DNA from: Steinernema hermaphroditum
Lineage: Eukaryota; Nematoda; Chromadorea; Rhabditida; Steinernematidae
Assembly: GCA_030435675.1 (NCBI GenBank)
Contig: JAUCMV010000010.1
Location: 1 to 64,000 of the forward strand
Length of the DNA stretch: 64,000 nt
Reading direction: 5' to 3'
Shown in pieces: positions 28,001 through 40,200 of this stretch. Within the stretch, counting starts at the first letter, position 1. Each line of letters opens with the position of its first letter. The translations under genes were made by a program, and so were the position numbers. The notes under the pieces were generated by a model. The model had not been told where the DNA came from and ran no database searches. It saw only the letters and a list, made by a program, of their open reading frames with translations.

Positions 28001-29700
28001 AGCAGGGCCCTTGCTCACACCAAGAGCTCTGCATCTGACCCTCCTGCTCCAAAGTACCATAGCATTTTTATGATTCCGTCTTGTAGAACTGCACGAGCCT
28101 GATTGAACGCGCCTACTCTCGTTGGATTTCCTGTGGACTATCTTAGTTTCCTGCAAAACTTTCAATTCGAGACAGATAGGGCCTTGTTCATGCAAAGAGT
28201 TCCGCATCTGACCCTCCTGCTCCAAAGTACCATAGCATTTTTATGATTGGATCTTGTAGAACTGCACGAGCCTGATCGAACGCGCCTAATCTCGTTGGAT
28301 TTCCTGTGGACTATCTTAGTTTCCTGCAAAACTTTCAATTCGAGACAGTTAGGGCCTTGTTCATACAAAGAGTTATGCATCTGACCCCTCCTGCTCCAAG
28401 TACCATAGCATTTTTATGATTGGAGCTTGTAGAACTGCACGAGCCTGATCGAACGCGCCTAATCTCGTTGGATTTCCTGTGGACTATCTTAGTTTCCTGC
28501 AAAACTTTCAATTCGAGACAGTTAGGGCCTTGTTCATACAAAGAGTTATGCATCTGACCCCTCCGCTCCAAGTACCATACATTTTTATGATTGGATCTTG
28601 TAGAACTGCACGAGCCTGATCGAACGCGCCTACTCTCGTTGGATTTCCTGTGGACTATCTTAGTTTCCTGCAAAACTTTCAATTCGAGACAGTTAGGGCC
28701 TTGTTCATACAAAGAGTTATGCATCTGACCCTCCTGCTCCAAAGTACCATAGCATTTTTATGATTCCGTCTTGTAGAACTGCACGAGCCTGATTGAACGC
28801 GCCTACTCTCGTTGGATTTCCTGTGGACTATCTTAGTTTCCTGCAAAACTTTCAATTCGAGACAGATAGGGCCTTGTTCATACAAAGAGTTCTGCATCTG
28901 ACCCTCCTGCTCCAAAGTACCATAGCATTTTTATGATTGGATCTTGTAGAACTGCACGAGCCTGATCGAACGCGCCTAATCTCGTTGGATTTCCTGTGGA
29001 CTATCTTAGTTTCCTGCAAAACTTTCAATTCGAGACAGTTAGGGCCTTGTTCATACAAAGAGTTATGCATCTGACCCCTCCGCTAGAATTTTTATGATTG
29101 GAGCTTGTAGAACTGCACGAGCCTGATCGAACGCGCCTACTCTCGTTGGATTTCCTGTGGACTATCTTAGTTTCCTGCAAAACTTTCAATTCGAGACAGT
29201 TAGGGCCTTGTTCATACAAAGAGTTATGCATCTGACCCCTCCTGCTCCAAAGTACCATAATTTTTATGATTGGATCTTGTAGAACTGCACGAGCCTGATC
29301 GAACGCGCCTACTCTCGTTGGATTTCCTGTGGACTATCTTAGTTTCCTGCAAAACTTTCAATTCGAGACAGCAGGGCCCTTGCTCACACCAAGAGCTCTG
29401 CATCTGACCCTCCTGCTCCAAAGTACCATAGCATTTTTATGATTCCGTCTTGTAGAACTGCACGAGCCTGATTGAACGCGCCTACTCTCGTTGGATTTCC
29501 TGTGGACTATCTTAGTTTCCTGCAAAACTTTCAATTCGAGACAGATAGGGCCTTGTTCATGCAAAGAGTTCTGCATCTGACCCTCCTGCTCCAAACTACC
29601 ATAGCATTTTTATGATTGGATCTTGTAGAACTGCACGAGCCTGATCGAACGCGCCTACTCTCGTTGGATTTCCTGTGGACTATCTTAGTTTCCTGCAAAA
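25070..29700. repeat. Domain 6: tetrameric higher-order repeat, about 680-690 bp
   Basis: Equivalent units recur near 25763, 26444, 27304, 27989, 28679 and 29358, giving steps of 681, 860, 685, 690 and 679 bp: tetramers with one pentamer. The order is B (followed by GATTCCGTCTTG and GATTGAACG), A (often TTCATGCAAAGAGTTCCGC), C, C. The C units have shortened hinges and carry GGAGCTTG and CCTAATCTCG. Unequal lengths within the set (679-690) reflect different hinge deletions rather than different unit counts. Confidence 0.83.
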
Positions 29701-32700
29701 CTTTCAATTCGAGACAGTTAGGGCCTTGTTCATACAAAGAGTTATGCATCTGACCCCTCCGCTCCAAAGTACCATACATTTTTATGATTGGATCTTGTAG
29801 AACTGCACGAGCCTGATCGAACGCGCCTACTCTCGTTGGATTTCCTGTGGACTATCTTAGTTTCCTGCAAAACTTTCAATTCGAGACAGTTAGGGCCTTG
29901 TTCATACAAAGAGTTATGCATCTGACCCCTCCTGCTCCAAATCCATAGATTTTTATGATTGGATCTTGTAGAACTGCACGAGCCTGATCGAACGCGCCTA
30001 CTCTCGTTGGATTTCCTGTGGACTATCTTAGTTTCCTGCAAAACTTTCAATTCGAGACAGATAGGGCCTTGTTCATACAAAGAGTTCTGCATCTGACCCC
30101 TCCTGCTCCAAAGTACCATACATTTTTATGATTGGATCTTGTAGAACTGCACGAGCCTGATCGAACGCGCCTACTCTCGTTGGATTTCCTGTGGACTATC
30201 TTAGTTTCCTGCAAAACTTTCAATTCGAGACAGTTAGGGCCTTGTTCATACAAAGAGTTATGCATCTGACCCTCCTGCTCCAAGCTCCATAGCATTTTTA
30301 TGATTGGATCTTGTAGAACTGCACGAGCCTGATCGAACGCGCCTACTCTCGTTGGATTTCCTGTGGACTATCTTAGTTTCCTGCAAAACTTTCAATTCGA
30401 GACAGTTAGGGCCTTGTTCATACAAAGAGTTCTGCATCTGACCCCTCCTGCTCCAAAGTACCATAGCATTTTTATGATTGGATCTTGTAGAACTGCACGA
30501 GCCTGATCGAACGCGCCTACTCTCGTTGGATTTCCTGTGGACTATCTTAGTTTCCTGCAAAACTTTCAATTCGAGACAGTTAGGGCCTTGTTCATACAAA
30601 GAGTTATGCATCTGACCCCTCCTGCTCCAAATTACCATAGTATTTTTATGATTGGATCTTGTAGAACTGCACGAGCCTGATCGAACGCGCCTACTCTCGT
30701 TGGATTTCCTGTGGACTATCTTAGTTTCCTGCAAAACTTTCAATTCGAGACAGTTAGGGCCTTGTTCATACAAAGAGTTATGCATCTGACCCCTCCTGCT
30801 CCAAAGTACCATAGCATTTTTATGATTGGATCTTGTAGAACTGCACGAGCCTGATCGAACGCGCCTACTCTCGTTGGATTTCCTGTGGACTATCTTAGTT
30901 TCCTGCAAAACTTTCAATTCGAGACAGATAGGGCCTTGTTCATACAAAGAGTTCTGCATCTGACCCTCCTGCTCCAAAGTACCATAGCATTTTTATGATT
31001 GGATCTTGTAGAACTGCACGAGCCTGATCGAACGCGCCTACTCTCGTTGGATTTCCTGTGGACTATCTTAGTTTCCTGCAAAACTTTCAATTCGAGACAG
31101 TTAGGGCCCTTGTTCATACAAAGAGTTCTGCATCTGACCCCTCCTGCTCCAAAGTACCATAGCATTTTTATGATTGGATCTTGTAGAACTGCACGAGCCT
31201 GATCGAACGCGCCTACTCTCGTTGGATTTCCTGTGGACTATCTTAGTTTCCTGCAAAACTTTCAATTCGAGACAGTTAGGGCCCTTGTTCATACAAAGAG
31301 TTCTGCATCTGACCCCTCCTGCTCCAAAGTACCATAGCATTTTTATGATTGGATCTTGTAGAACTGCACGAGCCTGATCGAACGCGCCTACTCTCGTTGG
31401 ATTTCCTGTGGACTATCTTAGTTTCCTGCAAAACTTTCAATTCGAGACAGTTAGGGCCCTTGTTCATACAAAGAGTTCTGCATCTGACCCCTCCTGCTCC
31501 AAAGTACCATAGCATTTTTATGATTGGATCTTGTAGAACTGCACGAGCCTGATCGAACGCGCCTACTCTCGTTGGATTTCCTGCGGACTATCTTAGTTTC
31601 CTGCAAAACTTTCAATTCGAGACAGATAGGGCCCTTGTTCATACAAAGAGTTCTGCATCTGACCCTCCTGCTCCAAAGTACCATAGCATTTTTATGATTG
31701 GATCTTGTAGAACTGCACGAGCCTGATCGAACGCGCCTACTCTCGTTGGATTTCCTGTGGACTATCTTAGTTTCCTGCAAAACTTTCAATTCGAGACAGC
31801 AGGGCCCTTGCTCACACCAAGAGCTCTGCATCTGACCCTCCTGCTCCAAAGTACCATAGCATTTTTATGATTGGATCTTGTAGAACTGCACGAGCCTGAT
31901 CGAACGCGCCTACTCTCGTTGGATTTCCTGTGGACTATCTTAGTTTCCTGCAAAACTTTCAATTCGAGACAGATAGGGCCCTTGTTCATACAAAGAGTTC
32001 TGCATCTGACCCTCCTGCTCCAAAGTACCATAGCATTTTTATGATTGGATCTTGTAGAACTGCACGAGCCTGATCGAACGCGCCTACTCTCGTTGGATTT
32101 CCTGTGGACTATCTTAGTTTCCTGCAAAACTTTCAATTCGAGACAGTTAGGGCCTTGTTCATACAAAGAGTTCTGCATCTGACCCCTCCTGCTCCAAAGT
32201 ACCATAGCATTTTTATGATTGGATCTTGTAGAACTGCACGAGCCTGATCGAACGCGCCTACTCTCGTTGGATTTCCTGTGGACTATCTTAGTTTCCTGCA
32301 AAACTTTCAATTCGAGACAGTTAGGGCCCTTGTTCATACAAAGAGTTCTGCATCTGACCCCTCCTGCTCCAAAGTACCATAGCATTTTTATGATTGGATC
32401 TTGTAGAACTGCACGAGCCTGATCGAACGCGCCTACTCTCGTTGGATTTCCTGTGGACTATCTTAGTTTCCTGCAAAACTTTCAATTCGAGACAGTTAGG
32501 GCCCTTGTTCATACAAAGAGTTCTGCATCTGACCCCTCCTGCTCCAAAGTACCATAGCATTTTTATGATTGGATCTTGTAGAACTGCACGAGCCTGATCG
32601 AACGCGCCTATTCTCGTTGGATTTCCTGTGGACTATCTTAGTTTCCTGCAAAACTTTCAATTCGAGACAGTTAGGGCCCTTGTTCATACAAAGAGTTCTG

Positions 32701-34222
32701 CATCTGACCCCTCCTGCTCCAAAGTACCATAGCATTTTTATGATTGGATCTTGTAGAACTGCACGAGCCTGATCGAACGCGCCTACTCTCGTTGGATTTC
32801 CTGTGGACTATCTTAGTTTCCTGCAAAACTTTCAATTCGAGACAGATAGGGCCCTTGTTCATACAAAGAGTTCTGCATCTGACCCTCCTGCTCCAAAGTA
32901 CCATAGCATTTTTATGATTGGATCTTGTAGAACTGCACGAGCCTGATCGAACGCGCCTACTCTCGTTGGATTTCCTGTGGACTATCTTAGTTTCCTGCAA
33001 AACTTTCAATTCGAGACAGTTAGGGCCCTTGTTCATACAAAGAGTTCTGCATCTGACCCTCCTGCTCCAAAGTTCCATAGCATTTTTATGATTGGATCTT
33101 GTAGAACTGCACGAGCCTGATCGAACGCGCCTACTCTCGTTGGATTTCCTGTGGACTATCTTAGTTTCCTGCAAAACTTTCAATTCGAGACAGTTAGGGC
33201 CCTTGTTCATACAAAGAGTTCTGCATCTGACCCTCCTGCTCCAAAGTTCCATAGCATTTTTATGATTGGATCTTGTAGAACTGCACGAGCCTGATCGAAC
33301 GCGCCTATTCTCGTTGGATTTCCTGTGGACTATCTTAGTTTCCTGCAAAACTTTCAATTCGAGACAGTAGGGCCCTTGTTCATACAAAGAGTTCTGCATC
33401 TGACCCCTCCTGCTCCAAAGTACCATAGCATTTTTATGATTGGATCTTGTAGAACTGCACGAGCCTGATCGAACGCGCCTACTCTCGTTGGATTTCCTGT
33501 GGACTATCTTAGTTTCCTGCAAAACTTTCAATTCGAGACAGATAGGGCCTTGTTCATACAAAGAGTTCTGCATCTGACCCTCCTGCTCCAAAGTACCATA
33601 GCATTTTTATGATTGGATCTTGTAGAACTGCACGAGCCTGATCGAACGCGCCTACTCTCGTTGGATTTACTGTGGACTATCTTAGTTTCCTGCAAAACTT
33701 TCAATTCGAGACAGCAGGGCCCTTGCTCACACCAAGAGCTCTGCATCTGACCCTCCTGCTCCAAAGTACCATAGCATTTTTATGATTGGATCTTGTAGAA
33801 CTGCACGAGCCTGATCGAACGCGCCTACTCCCGTTGGATTTCCTGTGGACTATCTTAGTTTCCTGCAAAACTTTCAATTCGAGACAGATAGGGCCCTTGT
33901 TCATACAAAGAGTTCTGCATCTGACCCCTCCTGCTCCAAAGTACCATAGCATTTTTATGATTGGATCTTGTAGAACTGCACGAGCCTGATCGAACGCGCC
34001 TACTCTCGTTGGATTTCCTGTGGACTATCTTAGTTTCCTGCAAAACTTTCAATTCGAGACAGATAGGGCCCTTGTTCATACAAAGAGTTCTGCATCTGAC
34101 CCTCCTGCTCCAAAGTACCATAGCATTTTTATGATTGGATCTTGTAGAACTGCACGAGCCTGATCGAACGCGCCTATTCCCGTTGGGATTACTGTGGACT
34201 ATCTTAGTTTCCTGCAAAACTT
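29701..34222. repeat. Domain 7: class C-rich array with 175-bp units
   Basis: Most units are class C with CCTACTCTCG and a nearly full-length hinge. Where both GGGCCC and CCCCTCC are present the unit reaches 175 bp. Three such units in a row sit at about 30999-31523, and three more at 32219-32743; apart from one CTACTC/CTATTC change near 32610 I see no difference among them. One unit reads GACAGTAGGGCCC near 33364. Hinges at about 29940 (CCAAATCCATAGATTTTT) and 30280 (CCAAGCTCCATAGCA) are private variants. Confidence 0.83.
30999..31523 (+). repeat. Three apparently identical 175-bp units in a row
   Basis: Units starting at 30999, 31174 and 31349 are each 175 bp and look base-identical by eye. 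They are class C with GGGCCC and CCCCTCC, the two one-base additions that make 173 bp into 175 bp. The same form recurs at 32219, 32394 and 32569, in the 21.2-21.5 kb stretch and at 63.14-63.5 kb. Such local identity points to recent tandem duplication or gene conversion. Confidence 0.85.
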
Positions 34223-37200
34223 TCAATTCGAGACAGCAGGGCCCTTGCTCACACCAAGAGCTCTGCATCTGACCCTCCTGCTCCAAAGTACCATAGCATT
34301 TTTATGATTGGATCTTGTAGAACTGCACGAGCCTGATCGAACGCGCCTACTCTCGTTGGATTTCCTGTGGACTATCTTAGTTTCCTGCAAAACTTTCAAT
34401 TCGAGACAGTTAGGGCCCTTGTTCATACAAAGAGTTCTGCATCTGACCCTCCTGCTCCAAACTACCATAGCATTTTTATGATTGGATCTTGTAGAACTGC
34501 ACGAGCCTGATCGAACGCGCCTACTCTCGTTGGATTTCCTGTGGACTATCTTAGTTTCCTGCAAAACTTTCAATTCGAGACAGTTAGGGCCCTTGTTCAT
34601 ACAAAGAGTTCTGCATCTGACCCTCCTGCTCCAAAGTACCATAGCATTTTTATGATTGGATCTTGTAGAACTGCACGAGCCTGATCGAACGCGCCTATTC
34701 CCGTTCGGATTACTGTGGACTATCTTAGTTTCCTGCAAAACTTTCAATTCGAGACAGATAGGGCCCTTGTTCATACAAAGAGTTCTGCATCTGACCCTCC
34801 TGCTCCAAAGTACCATAGCATTTTTATGATTGGATCTTGTAGAACTGCACGAGCCTGATCGAACGCGCCTACTCTCGTTGGGATTACTGTGGACTATCTT
34901 AGTTTCCTGCAAAACTTTCAATTCGAGACAGCAGGGCCCTTGCTCACACCAAGAGCTCTGCATCTGACCCTCCTGCTCCAAAGTACCATAGCATTTTTAT
35001 GATCGGATCTTGTAGAACTGCACGAGCCTGATCGAACGCGCCTATTCCCGTTCGGATTACTGTGGACTATCTTAGTTTCCTGCAAAACTTTCAATTCGAG
35101 ACAGATAGGGCCCTTGTTCATGCAAAGAGTTCTGCATCTGACCCTCCTGCTCCAAAATACCATAGCATTTTTATAATTGGATCTTGTAGAACTGCACGAG
35201 CCTGATCGAACGCGCCTACTCTCGTTGGATTTCCTGCGGACTATCTTAGTTTCCTGCAAAACTTTCAATTCGAGACAGCAGGGCCCTTGCTCACACCAAG
35301 AGCTCTGCATCTGACCCTCCTGCTCCAAAGTACCATAGTATTTTTATGATTGGATCTTGTAGAACTGCACGAGCCTGATTGAACGCGCCTATTCCCGTTG
35401 GGATTACTGTGGACTATCTTAGTTTCCTGCAAAACTTTCAATTCGAGACAGCAGGGCCCTTGCTCACACCAAGAGCTCTGCATCTGACCCTCCTGCTCCA
35501 AAGTACCATAGCATTTTTATGATCGGATCTTGTAGAACTGCACGAGCCTGATCGAACGCGCCTATTCCCGTTCGGATTACTGTGGACTATCTTAGTTTCC
35601 TGCAAAACTTTCAATTCGAGACAGATAGGGCCCTTGTTCATGCAAAGAGTTCTGCATCTGACCCTCCTGCTCCAAAATACCATAGCATTTTTATAATTGG
35701 ATCTTGTAGAACTGCACGAGCCTGATCGAACGCGCCTACTCTCGTTGGATTTCCTGTGGACTATCTTAGTTTCCTGCAAAACTTTCAATTCGAGACAGCA
35801 GGGCCCTTGCTCACACCAAGAGCTCTGCATCTGACCCTCCTGCTCCAAAGTACCATAGCATTTTTATGATCGGATCTTGTAGAACTGCACGAGCCTGATC
35901 GAACGCGCCTATTCCCGTTGGGATTACTGTGGACTATCTTAGTTTCCTGCAAAACTTTCAATTCGAGACAGATAGGGCCCTTGTTCATGCAAAGAGTTCT
36001 GCATCTGACCCTCCTGCTCCAAAATACCATAGCATTTTTATAATTGGATCTTGTAGAACTGCACGAGCCTGATCGAACGCGCCTACTCTCGTTGGATTTC
36101 CTGCGGACTATCTTAGTTTCCTGCAAAACTTTCAATTCGAGACAGCAGGGCCCTTGCTCACACCAAGAGCTCTGCATCTGACCCTCCTGCTCCAAAGTAC
36201 CATAGTATTTTTATGATTGGATCTTGTAGAACTGCACGAGCCTGATTGAACGCGCCTATTCCCGTTGGGATTACTGTGGACTATCTTAGTTTCCTGCAAA
36301 ACTTTCAATTCGAGACAGACAGGGCCCTTGCTCACACCAAGAGCTCTGCATCTGACCCTCCTGCTCCAAAGTACCATAGCATTTTTATGATCGGATCTTG
36401 TAGAACTGCACGAGCCTGATCGAACGCGCCTACTCTCGTTGGGATTACTGTGGACTATCTTAGTTTCCTGCAAAACTTTCAATTCGAGACAGCAGGGCCC
36501 TTGCTCACACCAAGAGCTCTGCATCTGACCCTCCTGCTCCAAAGTACCATAGCATTTTTATGATTGGATCTTGTAGAACTGCACGAGCCTGATCGAACGC
36601 GCCTATTCCCGTTGGGATTACTGTGGACTATCTTAGTTTCCTGCAAAACTTTCAATTCGAGACAGATAGGGCCCTTGTTCATACAAAGAGCTCTGCATCT
36701 GACCCTCCTGCTCCAAAGTACCATAGCATTTTTATGATTGTTTCTTGTAGAACTGCACGAGCCTGATCGAACGCGCCTATTCCCGTTCGGATTACTGTGG
36801 ACTATCTTAGTTTCCTGCAAAACTTTCAATTCGAGACAGATAGGGCCCTTGTTCATGCAAAGAGTTCTGCATCTGACCCTCCTGCTCCAAAATACCATAG
36901 CATTTTTATAATTGGATCTTGTAGAACTGCACGAGCCTGATCGAACGCGCCTACTCTCGTTGGATTTCCTGTGGACTATCTTAGTTTCCTGCAAAACTTT
37001 CAATTCGAGACAGCAGGGCCCTTGCTCACACCAAGAGCTCTGCATCTGACCCTCCTGCTCCAAAGTACCATAGCATTTTTATGATCGGATCTTGTAGAAC
37101 TGCACGAGCCTGATCGAACGCGCCTATTCCCGTTCGGATTACTGTGGACTATCTTAGTTTCCTGCAAAACTTTCAATTCGAGACAGATAGGGCCCTTGTT

Positions 37201-40200
37201 CATGCAAAGAGTTCTGCATCTGACCCTCCTGCTCCAAAATACCATAGCATTTTTATGATTGGATCTTGTAGAACTGCACGAGCCTGATCGAACGCGCCTA
37301 CTCTCGTTGGATTTCCTGTGGACTATCTTAGTTTCCTGCAAAACTTTCAATTCGAGACAGCAGGGCCCTTGCTCACACCAAGAGCTCTGCATCTGACCCT
37401 CCTGCTCCAAAGTACCATAGCATTTTTATGATCGGATCTTGTAGAACTGCACGAGCCTGATCGAACGCGCCTATTCCCGTTCGGATTACTGTGGACTATC
37501 TTAGTTTCCTGCAAAACTTTCAATTCGAGACAGATAGGGCCCTTGTTCATGCAAAGAGTTCTGCATCTGACCCTCCTGCTCCAAAATACCATAGCATTTT
37601 TATAATTGGATCTTGTAGAACTGCACGAGCCTGATCGAACGCGCCTACTCTCGTTGGATTTCCTGCGGACTATCTTAGTTTCCTGCAAAACTTTCAATTC
37701 GAGACAGCAGGGCCCTTGCTCACACCAAGAGCTCTGCATCTGACCCTCCTGCTCCAAAGTACCATAGTATTTTTATGATTCCATCTTGTAGAACTGCACG
37801 AGCCTGATTGAACGCGCCTATTCCCGTTGGGATTACTGTGGACTATCTTAGTTTCCTGCAAAACTTTCAATTCGAGACAGCAGGGCCCTTGCTCACACCA
37901 AGAGCTCTGCATCTGACCCTCCTGCTCCAAAGTACCATAGCATTTTTATGATCGGATCTTGTAGAACTGCACGAGCCTGATCGAACGCGCCTATTCCCGT
38001 TCGGATTACTGTGGACTATCTTAGTTTCCTGCAAAACTTTCAATTCGAGACAGATAGGGCCCTTGTTCATGCAAAGAGTTCTGCATCTGACCCTCCTGCT
38101 CCAAAATACCATAGCATTTTTATAATTGGATCTTGTAGAACTGCACGAGCCTGATCGAACGCGCCTACTCTCGTTGGATTTCCTGCGGACTATCTTAGTT
38201 TCCTGCAAAACTTTCAATTCGAGACAGCAGGGCCCTTGCTCACACCAAGAGCTCTGCATCTGACCCTCCTGCTCCAAAGTACCATAGCATTTTTATGATC
38301 GGATCTTGTAGAACTGCACGAGCCTGATCGAACGCGCCTATTCCCGTTCGGATTACTGTGGACTATCTTAGTTTCCTGCAAAACTTTCAATTCGAGACAG
38401 ATAGGGCCCTTGTTCATGCAAAGAGTTCTGCATCTGACCCTCCTGCTCCAAAATACCATAGCATTTTTATAATTGGATCTTGTAGAACTGCACGAGCCTG
38501 ATCGAACGCGCCTACTCTCGTTGGATTTCCTGCGGACTATCTTAGTTTCCTGCAAAACTTTCAATTCGAGACAGCAGGGCCCTTGCTCACACCAAGAGCT
38601 CTGCATCTGACCCTCCTGCTCCAAAGTACCATAGTATTTTTATGATTCCATCTTGTAGAACTGCACGAGCCTGATTGAACGCGCCTATTCCCGTTGGGAT
38701 TACTGTGGACTATCTTAGTTTCCTGCAAAACTTTCAATTCGAGACAGCAGGGCCCTTGCTCACACCAAGAGCTCTGCATCTGACCCTCCTGCTCCAAAGT
38801 ACCATAGCATTTTTATGATCGGATCTTGTAGAACTGCACGAGCCTGATCGAACGCGCCTACTCTCGTTGGATTTCCTGTGGACTATCTTAGTTTCCTGCA
38901 AAACTTTCAATTCGAGACAGATAGGGCCCTTGTTCATACAAAGAGTTCTGCATCTGACCCTCCTGCTCCAAAGTACCATAGCATTTTTATGATTGGATCT
39001 TGTAGAACTGCACGAGCCTGATCGAACGCGCCTACTCTCGTTGGATTTCCTGTGGACTATCTTAGTTTCCTGCAAAACTTTCAATTCGAGACAGCAGGGC
39101 CCTTGTTCATACAAAGAGTTCTGCATCTGACCCTCCCGCTCCAAAGTACCATAGCATTTTTATGATTGGATCTTGTAGAACTGCACGAGCCTGATCGAAC
39201 GCGCCTACTCTCGTTGGATTTACTGTGGACTATCTTAGTTTCCTGCAAAACTTTCAATTCGAGACAGCAGGGCCCTTGCTCACACCAAGAGCTCTGCATC
39301 TGACCCTCCTGCTCCAAAGTACCATAGCATTTTTATGATCGGATCTTGTAGAACTGCACGAGCCTGATCGAACGCGCCTATTCCCGTTCGGATTACTGTG
39401 GACTATCTTAGTTTCCTGCAAAACTTTCAATTCGAGACAGATAGGGCCCTTGTTCATGCAAAGAGTTCTGCATCTGACCCTCCTGCTCCAAAATACCATA
39501 GCATTTTTATAATTGGATCTTGTAGAACTGCACGAGCCTGATCGAACGCGCCTACTCTCGTTGGATTTCCTGCGGACTATCTTAGTTTCCTGCAAAACTT
39601 TCAATTCGAGACAGCAGGGCCCTTGCTCACACCAAGAGCTCTGCATCTGACCCTCCTGCTCCAAAGTACCATAGCATTTTTATGATCGGATCTTGTAGAA
39701 CTGCACGAGCCTGATCGAACGCGCCTATTCCCGTTCGGATTACTGTGGACTATCTTAGTTTCCTGCAAAACTTTCAATTCGAGACAGATAGGGCCTTGTT
39801 CATGCAAAGAGTTCTGCATCTGACCCTCCTGCTCCAAAATACCATAGCATTTTTATAATTGGATCTTGTAGAACTGCACGAGCCTGATCGAACGCGCCTA
39901 CTCTCGTTGGATTTCCTGCGGACTATCTTAGTTTCCTGCAAAACTTTCAATTCGAGACAGCAGGGCCCTTGCTCACACCAAGAGCTCTGCATCTGACCCT
40001 CCTGCTCCAAAGTACCATAGTATTTTTATGATTGGATCTTGTAGAACTGCACGAGCCTGATCGAACGCGCCTATTCCCGTTGGATTTACTGTGGACTATC
40101 TTAGTTTCCTGCAAAACTTTCAATTCGAGACAGAATGGCCCTTGCTCACACAAAGAGCTCTGCATCTGACCCTCCTGCTCCAAAGTACCATAGCATTTTT

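Noticed and set aside
30999..31552. Plus-strand 66-70 codon open frames starting MDLVELHEPDRTR
   Set aside because: They occur only where a unit happens to be of a length (mostly 175 bp) that keeps the frame open across the junction; most units lack them. They are by-products of the repeat.
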